Assembly (NCBI RefSeq): GCF_028372415.1
Contig: NC_092875.1
Span: forward strand, 188,447,522-188,511,521
Length of the DNA stretch: 64,000 nucleotides
Direction: 5' to 3'
Origin: Notamacropus eugenii
Taxonomy: Eukaryota > Chordata > Mammalia > Diprotodontia > Macropodidae
Shown: piece by piece, positions 53,755 through 62,610 of the stretch
Position numbering within the stretch: the first letter of the stretch is position 1
How the letters are laid out: each line of letters begins with the position of its first letter
Made by a program: the position numbers and the translations under genes
The notes under the pieces: generated by a model
Told to the model about the DNA's origin: nothing
The model's database searches: none
Seen by the model: the letters and a program-made list of their open reading frames with translations, nothing else

Positions 53755-53967
53755 AGGCAGTTAAGCTGCTGGAGTGCGGCGGAGCCGGGCCCGGAGAGAT
53801 ATCCAGAGAGGGAGGGCTGGCGGGCGGGCGGGGAGGGGGTTCTGCTGGAGTTCTTGCCTCTCGCTTCTGCAGCTGCAGCCCAGCCCGGGGACGGGATCCG
53901 AGCCTCTGTGTGGGAGGCGGCGGCTGCACCACACACCCCAAGGAGGAGGTCGCGGTGGCCCCCCAAC
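53755..53967 (+). other. MYLIP: Presumed MYLIP 5'UTR
   Basis: The start is inferred from the TATA-like element, not observed. The stretch is GC-rich, contains no ATG before the coding start, and is free of stop codons in the MYLIP frame. GGCGGGCGGGCGGGGAGGGG at about 53,820 could fold as a G-quadruplex in the mRNA leader. Confidence 0.55.
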
Positions 53968-54054
53968 ATGCTGTGCTATGTGACGAGGCCGGACGCCGTG
54001 CTGATGGAGGTGGAGGTGGAGGCGAAAGCCAACGGCGAAGACTGCCTCAACCAG
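53968..54054 (+). CDS. MYLIP: MYLIP (IDOL) coding exon 1
   Basis: It encodes 29 residues, [20 protein letters not shown] followed by ANGEDCLNQ, which I recognise as the N-terminus of MYLIP/IDOL. This is a RING E3 ubiquitin ligase with an N-terminal FERM domain. It targets LDLR, VLDLR and ApoER2 for degradation and was first described as a binder of myosin regulatory light chain. These residues open the ubiquitin-like F1 lobe of FERM. The ATG has A at -3. The exon ends in phase 0 at CAG, followed by the donor GTGAGA at 54,055. In known mammals the gene is induced by LXR; I found no convincing LXR element here. The frame stays open upstream to an in-frame ATG at 53,563, but the promoter elements lie between, so I keep the conserved start. 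Confidence 0.97.
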
Positions 54055-55229
54055 GTGAGAGCGGAGCGGGACGGGAGAGGGGCGGCTCGGCGTCCGGCGG
54101 CCCTCCTCGGCGAGCCCGCCGGCGGGCCTCGCGGCGGCCACTGCGGCCCGGGGGAGGAGGGCGGCGAAGCGGCGCGGGCGCCGGAGCCTCCTGCTGGCGT
54201 GAAGCGCGTGGAGGCGCCGCCGCCCCCTCCTCCTTCTGCCGCTGGGGGGTGGGGGGAGCGTGGGGGCGAGCGTGGGGGCTGCGTGCCGGCTGCGTGCCTG
54301 TGTCTGTCTGTCTGCGGGTGAACGCCCGGGGCGTCTGCACCGAGGCGGGGGGGGGGGGGGGGGCCTCCTCTAAGGAGGCCGCGCACCTGCGGCAGGTATC
54401 CGCTGGATGGTGCCCCCCTCACCCCCACCCCCACCGCTGCAGGACCCAGCCAGCCCGTTTGAGGCCAGTTGTCCCGTAGTCCCCTCGTCCTTGAGATGCC
54501 AAGGAGGATCCTTTGTTGAACGTGTCCTGCTTCCCAAGCGTCTGCCATGGGCTTTAGGTTTGCAGAACTGTCAGTGGTTTGGGTAACCTCCTGCCCTCGC
54601 CACAACCCCACGGTCTCCCAGCCCCGCCTGCTGCATTTTTTTTGGCACCTCTGCCTTTGGAAGTTTTAAAAAGAAAAGCGGGGGGAGAAAAGAATGGGAT
54701 ACAGTTTATCCCACACAGTATAAGTTTGGCTGCTTTGGAAGCTGACAACTACATCCAGCTCCCAAGACCTGAGAGGTCTGAGAAACCTCTTGGAGAGCTT
54801 AGCTGACACTTGTGGAGTGTTTGTTTCCCCGGCTTGTTTTTTTTTAAGTGTCCATATGGCAAAAATCACCCAGATACTGAGCTGAAAATTCCTCTGTACA
54901 GATTGTGCTGGTGCAGAGAGTTCCAGTGATTGGAGTCAAATGGAAAATAGCCAGTGGTTTGCTTCAGTGACTTTTCATCTGCTTTTGAGGGTTATTGGCA
55001 AGCTTGCTAAGGTATTAGCACAGAAGTTCGAGTACCATACCTGAAATCTCGTGAGTCTTTGAGCTTTGTTTCCTGGGTTAGCACTAGGAAATCTGCCCTG
55101 CTGCAAAACATGCCAGGATGGGTACAGATTCTGGATTTGTTTTTACGTGTAATCTATACACTTAATGGTACTGATCTAGCAGGGCTACACATCCTCCAGC
55201 TCAAGTTATGTGCTCACCTTTTGTTTTAG
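54055..55229 (+). other. MYLIP: MYLIP intron 1
   Basis: It begins GTGAGA and ends TTTTGTTTTAG, so it is a GT-AG intron of 1,175 bases. The first 380 bases are CpG island with a 17-base G homopolymer at 54,347-54,363 and a CCCCCACCCCCACC run at about 54,423. The rest is ordinary sequence without recognised repeats. Long frames on both strands in the first part come from GC-rich composition. Confidence 0.93.
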
Positions 55230-55420
55230 GTTTGCAGAAGATTGGGAATCATAGAAGTTGATTATTTTGGACTGCAATTTACGGGTAGCAAAGGCGAGAG
55301 TTTATGGTTGAATCTGAGAAACCGAATCTCCCAGCAGATGGATGGGCTGGCCCCTTACAGACTTAAACTAAGAGTCAAGTTCTTCGTGGAGCCACATCTC
55401 ATCTTACAGGAGCAGACTAG
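55230..55420 (+). CDS. MYLIP: MYLIP (IDOL) coding exon 2
   Basis: It opens [20 protein letters not shown] and continues to [13 protein letters not shown] plus two bases (AG) of the next codon, 191 bases in all. The acceptor is TTTTGTTTTAG and the donor AG|GTAAAA, phase 2. Joined to exon 1 it gives 92 residues plus two bases and completes most of the FERM F1 lobe. As far as I recall the human protein, the residues are the same throughout, which speaks for strong purifying selection while surrounding introns have diverged. F2, F3 and the RING domain are not in the window; no exon 3 sequence is found up to 64,000. Confidence 0.97.
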
Positions 55421-56519
55421 GTAAAATGAAGCCAAAATAAACTAATGTAAATTGTGACTGTGATGCTATTTATTGTACTAAAACTATCCTGCTTTACCTA
55501 GAGAAGATATGTTATATCTTATATACTTCTGGACAGGATTTAGCCAGTAAAAAATAAGTTTTTAAAAATTAGCTGGAAATTCACAGTTGTGCAACTTTTT
55601 GTTGAAGTTAGGAAGGAACTGTTGAGTATATTTAATTGTCCCATTTTAGACAACCTGAAAGGGCAGCTTATTTGAAACCTTATTGAAGAGCAGGATTGAA
55701 TTCTTATGAAATACTAGTGTTTAGTGCTATAAAGAGTTCTGGGTGGGTAGGACCTTTTCCTCCTAAACGGATGAATGTCCGATAGTAACCTCTGGCTCAG
55801 CAGTGTTACTCTAGGTCATTGTAAGCTGTGCTAACTGAAAAGCTGGAAACAGTTCCTCCTAGCTTACTTAAACTTGGTCGACTTCTTCAGTCTAGTGTCA
55901 AGTTACAGCATCTATGAGCTCTGGCTGAAAAAAAAAATCAACAAACTTCTAACAATTCTGTCTGAAGTCTGGGGAGCTTTGTAAGAATTCTGTGAATTTT
56001 ATCTGGTTCTAAACATTTTCCTTAGACTTGATTTTTACATTTAGGGGTCTGTAATGTGCATGAATGCTTTATGTTCACGTAGTGTACCAACAGAAAGTGT
56101 CATTCTGGACTGGTTGTAATGTTTTCTTCCGCAGTGGCCCAAACTAGAGGCTACTGCTTTTAAACATTTTTTGATTGAAATTCAAGGGTTTTTTTAGTAT
56201 GTGTAACTCAAATCCAAACCCTGATAATTGGCTTAAAAATAGTACATTGAAAAAAATGATTATTTTCAAACATAGTAAACCTTGGATAAAAATTATTAAT
56301 ATTTTTCCTGTTACTTACATTTCAGCTTAAACTGCTGCCTTGTATATGAAGGAGGAATAATTGACTCATGTTAGACTTTAGAAGATTGTGTAGTAAAATC
56401 CCATTCCCTCAGTTTTTGATGATGGCACTTTTCTTTGGTAATATTGTCAGTTCACAGAAAATTATAAAAATTATCAAATGTTTAATTTTTCTTTTTTTAT
56501 AAAGTAAGATTGCTTTGGG
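55421..56519 (+). other. MYLIP: MYLIP intron 2, first part, no repeat recognised
   Basis: The intron starts GTAAAATG and runs past the window end. This first 1.1 kb is unique-looking, AT-rich sequence without exon or repeat signals. Confidence 0.7.
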
Positions 56520-56700
56520 ATATAGTCGAAAGAGCAGTTGACCTGAAGTTAGTGGGGCCTCTATTTTGTTATTGTTTACTACCTTTGACCTGGAGCAAGT
56601 CTGTTAGTCTTTCTGTACTTATTATTTTCTTTTCTTACTCAACAAAAATCTACCTAAAGGAGTTGAATTAAGGGGCTTCTTAGATCCTATCAATTCCAGA
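56520..56700 (+). mobile_element. tRNA-derived SINE, type C, diverged, in MYLIP intron 2
   Basis: AGTCGAAAGAGCAGTTGACC, TTTGACCTGGAGCAAGTCTG and GATCCTATCAATTCCAGA. Confidence 0.55.
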
Positions 56701-57424
56701 GCCCAACCAACCAGGATTTTACATATATACATGTATATGTATATATGTGAATATATTTATAAGAATAGTCCTATAAAACGTCCAAATGGCTTCATGTCTT
56801 TCAGTCCTATTTCAGTCCCATTAATTTAAATACTGTTTACTTGATTTTAACTTTAAGCTGCTTTGTGAAATCTTCACTTAGCAATTATGACCTCCTGGAG
56901 GTCAGTAAAAAATCAACACTTAAGAATTTTGATTGCATAGTGTTGTTATTATTTTTTAATATTCCTCCAGACCTTTGTGGGATTCTGGATGGAAAAATAA
57001 ATTCCTGCAAAATCAAATGTACTTTCGAATCTGCATAAATGTGGACAATACTTCATTTAAATAATGGTGCAATAATAGTAGTATCTTTGTTTCACTTCAT
57101 ATTCACAGAATTCTAGCTTAAATTATTTATTAGCTGGTGTTTACCATTATTTTTGTAATAAGAATTGTCATTTAAAAAAATTAAATTCATTTTACACATG
57201 CAAAAATGTGGAAACTTTTTGCCAAATAATTCAACTTTAGAATTAGAACTATATTAGAATTCTATGTAGCCATTTCACAATGTGCTAATGACAGTGTTAA
57301 CACTCAACTGAGAATTTACCTAGAGAAGCTAGTTAACTTTGACTGGGCATCTTTTTAGAAGCTCTTTTGAAATGGATAAACACCAATTACTTCACTTTAT
57401 ACTGGAATTTATTTCATTTATAAT
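56701..57424 (+). other. MYLIP: MYLIP intron 2, unassigned part
   Basis: Short ATATAC-rich tract at 56,720-56,762; otherwise nothing recognised. The 65-codon frame at 56,841-57,038 has no family resemblance and no splice sites that fit MYLIP. Confidence 0.5.
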
Positions 57425-58715
57425 GCAATGACCTTTTATCAATCCTCATCCCTCTGGACCTCTTTGAAGCCTTTGATGCTGTCAGTTACCCTCTTGCTTT
57501 GATACTCTCTCCTCACCTGGTTCTCCTCCTACCTATTTGACCTCTAATACTCTTCATTCAAGATCATGTCTTTCAAATGTGAGTGTCCCACAGGGCTCTG
57601 ATGTAGACCATTTTCTCCCTCTATGCTACTTGACTTGATGATCTTGTCCCTTGGATTCAGTTATCATCTCTATGCTAAGGATTCTCAAATCTACCTATCC
57701 TGTCCTAACCTCTCTAGTCTTCTGTCACCAACCACCCATTAAACATTTTGAATTGGATGTCCAGGAGTCATCTTACCTCAGCATGCCCACAAACGAACTC
57801 ATTGTCTTTCCGGAAGACCTTCTCTCCCTTCCAAACTTCTCTACTATAATTAAGGGCAACATTATCCTCCCAGTTTCTTGGGTTCTCGATTTAGGTATCA
57901 TCCTCAACTCTTACTCTCTTTCATACTTCCATATCCAGTCTGTGGACAAGCCCTATCAGTTTTTCCTCGATACTCTCAGATACATCCACCTTTTCTCAGA
58001 TACTGCCAGCACCTTGGTGCAAGCCCTCATTTCTTCACTCCTGGAGTATTGCAGTCACTTCCTGGTTGGTTGGCTAGCCAGCCATATGTATCTTCCCTCC
58101 GGTTCATCCTCCGCTCAGCCACTAAAGTAATTTTCCTAAAGTGCAGGTCCAGTTGTGTCTCCCTTCACTCAGTAAACTCCAGTGGTTTCCTGTCACTTGC
58201 AGGATCAGATAAGAAAGCCTGTGTTTTCAAACCCTTCCTACCTACCTCGTTCCCCACTCCTACCCCAGTTTTCCAGTCTTTTTGCACTCTACTTTTTACT
58301 CTTCACAGACTCTTGAATCCAGTGACTCTGGCAGTCTTGCAGTTCCTCAGCTCTATCCAGCTCATCTCCATCTCTCAGCTCCAGGCATTTTCTCTGACAG
58401 ACCCTCATATCTGGAACTCTCTCCCTCCTCATTCCTGCCTACTGGCTTCCTTTAAGTCCCAGCTAAACTCTCACTTTTTATAGGAACCCTTTCCCAATCC
58501 CCTTTAATTCTAGGGCCTTCCCTCTGTTGATTATTTCTTTAGGTAGCTTGTTTGTGCGTAGCTGTTTTCGTGTTGTCTTTCTCTTTCCCCCTCCCCCCTT
58601 AGATTGTGAGCTCCTGAGGGTGGGGAAGTGAGACTGTTTTTTGTCTTTCTTTGTGTCCTCAGTTCATCACAGACTTGGCACGCAGTAGGTGCTTAATAAA
58701 TGTTTATTGACTGAC
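57425..58715 (+). mobile_element. L2-type LINE, ORF2 C-terminus and complete 3' end, in MYLIP intron 2
   Basis: In one frame the translation contains LDLGIILNSYSLSYFHIQ and TLVQALISSLLEYCSHFLVG. These match the CR1-clade reverse-transcriptase thumb/C-terminal pattern (L-G-V-x-L-D ... L-V-x-A-L-x-x-S-x-L-D-Y-C). It continues through GGAACCCTTTCCCAATCCCC and TTGTGAGCTCCTGAGGGTGG to GCTTAATAAATGTTTATTGA. At about 1.3 kb it is the most complete L2 here. Two long overlapping frames (57,651-58,130 and 57,878-58,483) are its remains, not MYLIP exons. Confidence 0.85.
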
Positions 58716-59159
58716 ATAGTTAATGTTTTACCCCTAGTCCTTTTTCCTCACCTTCCTCCTCACCACTCCTTAAAGATATTTTAGAAATCCATTTTGATGT
58801 ACTTGAAAGTGTGATGATAAATCTATATCTGTATTTTTGGTGGCAGAAGAAATTTTGATCGAATGCTTCTTTATTTTGTATTCCTAATCAGCACATTTTG
58901 AAATAGTCTTCTTGGCAAGTCTTGTGTCTTCTAATGCAAATGATTCAAGAAAGTATTTGTGGGAAATGTGGAATATTTTTTAGAATGGCTATTCCAAAGA
59001 CAGACTCTTACCACACCTTAGAATTCTGCCTATTAAGTTGTTGCTACTATTTTGCATTCAGCAGCATTTTAGAGAAACAGTGTGATAATAACGCAAAAGT
59101 GTATTGTTTGAAAGGGGGCTCTGCCACATCATAGGCAGGCCAGATAGCTGAGCTTTTGT
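58716..59159 (+). other. MYLIP: MYLIP intron 2, unassigned part
   Basis: Nothing recognised. Confidence 0.45.
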
Positions 59160-59275
59160 TCATTTGTAAAATGGAAATACTTGCACTACTGACCTTGCAA
59201 AGTTGTGAGACTCCAGTGAGATACTTGGGAAAGCATGTCTTAAAGCGTTAGAGAAATGTAAGTTATTTTTAAAAA
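59160..59275 (+). mobile_element. SINE 3' fragment (type B-like)
   Basis: CATTTGTAAAATGGAAATAC, TGCAAAGTTGTGAGACTCCA and AAGCGTTAGAGAAATGTAAG. Confidence 0.6.
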
Positions 59276-60477
59276 TCTTTGTAGCTTGGTGCTTTACTAG
59301 TTTTTCTGGATGCCTTTTGCCTTTATATTACCTTCATTCTTGAATGGATTCCTTCCTGCACAGCTCTTGCCTCAGCCCCCCGCATATTTGCTCTACTGAC
59401 TTGAAATTTGGCATTCTAGAGACTTTATAATAGCTTTGTTAATGGCTTCTCTTAAAACATAATTTTGATGCTAGAAACTGATCATATTCTTTTACACTAA
59501 AACCTCATTTAAATCACATCCCTTTCATTGGGGATTCTTAATCATTTGAACAGGGTTGAACTAACTTTACTTATAACCTGTTGGGGGTAGGGTGGGGGAA
59601 GAATGGCTTGCCAAGCAAATGAATTGTGGGAAAAAAGATACAAAGGGTCTGGATATGTGTGCTCATGAAAATAAAGTGTTTTTAAGGACTTGAAGTATCC
59701 ATTTACACGTAAGTATATAATTACAGTGTCAAAAACCAGAACTGCTTTGTTTTATCAATTACAAGTTACAAATGATAATTACAAATTTATCTAGTCAGTA
59801 AAACAAGACTATATTCTTGAAAATAAAACTGTTTTTCTCATTTAAAAAAACAACTGCTTTAGATTTCATTATTTCATCTTATTCTGAGTTAGCCTGTGTT
59901 ATTGAAACATTAGTATTCATTGCATTCATTTTGGAAGGGGTTTGGCTGTAAACACCTCTATATTATAAAGTTTAGGAATATGTAGATTCTTTGGGGAATC
60001 TCAAAGTTTAATGTTTTTGGGCTTCTTTAATGTTTGATTCTAGTCTTGTTGCTGATTTCTAAATAATGTACTAAATGTTTTTGACTGTTAGAATCTAAGT
60101 GGCTGAAATCTTACATTTTATTTTGCTGTAATCTATTTACATTTTATATGTAAAATACTGTGACAATTATAATAACCATTCTGATTGTGTGAGAGGTCAC
60201 CTTTGACTTACAATAACCACTTAGAATAAGCAAGCACTTATTTGCTCTTTTAGAATAACAAAGAAATATTAAGATAGTTTGCTACAAAGTACTTAAAAGC
60301 TCATACCTTTAGAACTGGAAGGGAGTTGAAAAGATGATCATATCTAAGCAACTTATTTTGCAGATTAAGAGGATTCTAGTTGTTAACTTTTTCCAGTTAC
60401 ATCAGCAGTATTCAAACCCCAGTTTGTCAGTGTTGTTCTGTCCCTATTTAAAGTAGGGCTGTTCCAACAGTAATAAT
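59276..60477 (+). other. MYLIP: MYLIP intron 2, unassigned part
   Basis: About 1.2 kb of AT-rich sequence with no recognised repeat, exon or long frame. Confidence 0.5.
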
Positions 60478-60810
60478 GAGCAGCTCAGTGGCTCATTGAA
60501 TAGAGTGCTGGGACTTCGAGTCACAAAGACTCACCTTCCTGAGTTCAAACCTGGCCTAAGATACTTCCTCGCTGTGACCCTGGAGAAGTTACTTAACCCT
60601 GTTTGCCTCAGTTTCCTCATCTGCCAAATGAACTAGAGAAGGAAATGGCAAACCATTCCAGTATCTTTGCCACGAAAACCTCCAGAGTGTATAGCACAAC
60701 AATAACAAATAATAATAATAAATTGTCGGTTTAAGTTACTTAAACCCCTCCCCTGAATTTCATCATTTTTACCTGACATTCCTCTATTGAATTTCTTCAT
60801 GTTCACAAGT
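60478..60810 (+). mobile_element. SINE type A with an extra 3' segment, in MYLIP intron 2
   Basis: The head GAGCAGCTCAGTGGCTCATT and type A body end near 60,712. They are followed by CCTCCCCTGAATTTCATCAT and TTTTACCTGACATTCCTCTA, shared with the DNA after the SINE at 38,008. Confidence 0.8.
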
Positions 60811-60889
60811 CTTTTAAAGATGAAATGATGTGATAGGAAGAATTCCTAATGAGATTTGGAGAACTTGTGTCTTCCGCCAAGTACTTACA

Positions 60890-60980
60890 GGACTTTGGTC
60901 ACGTCACTTCAGCTTTCTGTAAAATGAAAGGGTTGAGCCAGATAATCTGCAGAGCCCCTCTCAGCTCCAAAATTCTATTG
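60890..60980 (+). mobile_element. SINE type C fragment
   Basis: GGTCACGTCACTTCAGCTTT and CTCTCAGCTCCAAAATTCTA. Confidence 0.55.
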
Positions 60981-61542
60981 TAAATTCTCCTATATCACCA
61001 TTACTTTCTGTGGGTGTTAACATAGAATAGGATTTAACTACCTTAAATACTTTTCCCTGAAGCAAAGGAAATGTTCTTAATGAAGATTACAGATGTAGTT
61101 CATGCTTGGATTGGGGGTAGGGTAATGGTAAAAGTAAGATGTTCTTCGTAATTTAGCTCAGTTTAAAAAAATTATTAAGACTCACATGCAGAATTCAAAA
61201 ATACTAAATATCTCTCCTCATCAAAAAATTTGCAATCTGCTGTGGAGTATTAGAATAGGTGTACAGGTAAATGTCTTCATGAAATAGAATGAGTCTGTAA
61301 GAGCTTCATTAGGAATCAAGGGGAAGAATAGGAAAGGAAAAAAGGGATAGCGCTGGAACTGGGTCTTAAAGAAATTAAATTTCATTAAGAGCAGATGGGA
61401 TGGAGAAGTCATTCAGTGCCACAGAATGTACAAAAGAATGGAAGTGGTCAAATATAGAACGTGTTGGAGGAGCAGTGAAACCCACTTTGAAACACAGTAT
61501 GGTGAGAAAAGGCTAGAAAACTGCTATCTTAAATCTGGAAGA
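60981..61542 (+). other. MYLIP: MYLIP intron 2, unassigned part
   Basis: Nothing recognised. Confidence 0.45.
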
Positions 61543-61694
61543 GGGGCAGCTAGGTAGTACAGTAGTTAGAGCACTGGCCCTGGAATCGGGAGAACCTGTA
61601 TTCAAAACCAGCATCAGACATTTAACTAGCTGTGCGACCCTGGGCAAGTTACTTAACCCCAATTGCCTCCTAACCTCAGTAAATAAATAAATCT
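61543..61694 (+). mobile_element. tRNA-derived SINE, short form, in MYLIP intron 2
   Basis: GGGGCAGCTAGGTAGTACAG, TAGCTGTGCGACCCTGGGCA and CCCCAATTGCCTCCTAACCT, ending at once in AAATAAATAAAT. The composite SINE at 39,597 has the same phrase (CCCCAACTGCCTC) just before its RTE-like tail, so this may be the head and body of that type without the tail. Confidence 0.82.
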
Positions 61695-62064
61695 GTAAGA
61701 GACCTTAGTAGGAACTATCTGGTCCTTTAACTTTAATTTAACAAATAAATGTTCTTCCACCCTTTGCGTTACAGAATTTCTTCTTGAAGCATTATGCTTT
61801 GGGGTAGATCTGTTAAGATACATTTTCTTATATCCTCTTGTTTGTCCTAGTACTGTCCTCTAGAACAGAGCAGAGCCAGGCTAGTCCTTCTTCTATATAA
61901 CAGCCTTTCATGTACTTAGATTGAAGTTAAAATGTGGAGTTTCCAATGCCAGACTTAAGATGTTAGTTTGATAGTTGGTGGGGAGCTATATGAAAGGTTT
62001 TGGAGGTCTAGAGTGTCATGTTTGGAGCTGTACCATTAGGATGATTGTTCTGATAAGTAAAGCA
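61695..62064 (+). other. MYLIP: MYLIP intron 2, unassigned part
   Basis: Nothing firmly recognised; TAAGAGACCTTAGTAGGAAC and the following bases may be a CR1/L3 trace. Confidence 0.35.
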
Positions 62065-62283
62065 AATAGAAATAATTGTAGCTTAGATTTCTTTGGTACT
62101 TTATGCGAAGCATCATAACAGCTTTGTGAAACAGTTCAGGGAAGGTGGTATTATCTCTACTTTATCAATAAGGAAGCAGTCTTAAGAGATTTCAGCTTGC
62201 TCATGATCACAATGTGTCAGAATTAGAACTTGACCCCACATTTTGTTAGCCCTGTGCCCTCCCACCACTGCACTGTGGACAGA
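62065..62283 (-). mobile_element. MIR-like SINE, minus strand
   Basis: GGTGGTATTATCTCTACTTT, ATAAGGAAGCAGTCTTAAGA and CTTGACCCCACATTTTGTTA. Confidence 0.6.
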
Positions 62284-62297
62284 CTGTTGCAGCAGTG

Positions 62298-62610
62298 AAA
62301 AGTAGTTGACATTTATATAGTGACTATTAGGTGTCAAACGTTACCTCGTTACGTCCTGAAAACCACCCTACAAGGCAGGTCCTGTTACTGTCCCCACTTT
62401 ACATTTATTAAGTATGTGCTATATGCCAGGCACTGTGCTAAGTGCTAGGGATAGAAATACAGCAAAAGACAGTCCCTGTCCTCCAGGCAAACGTGGTTAA
62501 GTGACTTGCCCAGGGTCCCACAGTTAGTAAGTGTCTGAGTCTGGATTTGAATTCAGGTTTTCCTAACTCCAGGCCTCCAACTTTATCCACATAGACACCT
62601 CGCTGTACTG
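62298..62610 (-). mobile_element. SINE/MIR with inserted L2-like segment, minus strand
   Basis: The first part (CAAGGCAGGTCCTGTTACTG, TCCCCACTTTACA) reads as a MIR-like core in reverse. It is interrupted by TTTATTAAGTATGTGCTATA and GCCAGGCACTGTGCTAAGTG (reversed L2 terminus), and the SINE then resumes with GTTAAGTGACTTGCCCAGGG and TCCACATAGACACCTCGCTG. Confidence 0.65.

Larger units (their letters stand above)
53440..54440. promoter_or_regulatory. MYLIP: CpG island spanning the MYLIP promoter, 5'UTR, exon 1 and start of intron 1
   Basis: G+C and CpG density jump sharply compared with the AT-rich flanks (for example CGGCGGAGCCGGGCCC, GGCGGGCGGGCGGGG, CGGCGCGGGCGCCGG). The island begins near the first inverted CCAAT box and fades after a G homopolymer at 54,347-54,363. 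Such islands mark promoters of widely expressed genes. Confidence 0.9.

Noticed and set aside
53976..54611. 211-codon minus-strand frame and other long frames across the CpG island
   Set aside because: Low-complexity Pro/Arg/Gly/Ala content follows from GC-rich DNA with few stops. They overlap MYLIP exon 1 antisense and show no domain.
57651..58483. Two long plus-strand frames (159 and 201 codons) as possible MYLIP exons or a separate gene
   Set aside because: Both lie in an L2 LINE; one carries the CR1-clade C-terminal RT pattern and they end in L2 3'UTR. Neither resembles MYLIP.
1374..61694. tRNA genes at SINE heads
   Set aside because: The heads are only tRNA-derived. They occur in many copies with SINE bodies, lack a foldable acceptor stem, and are flanked by target duplications in several cases.
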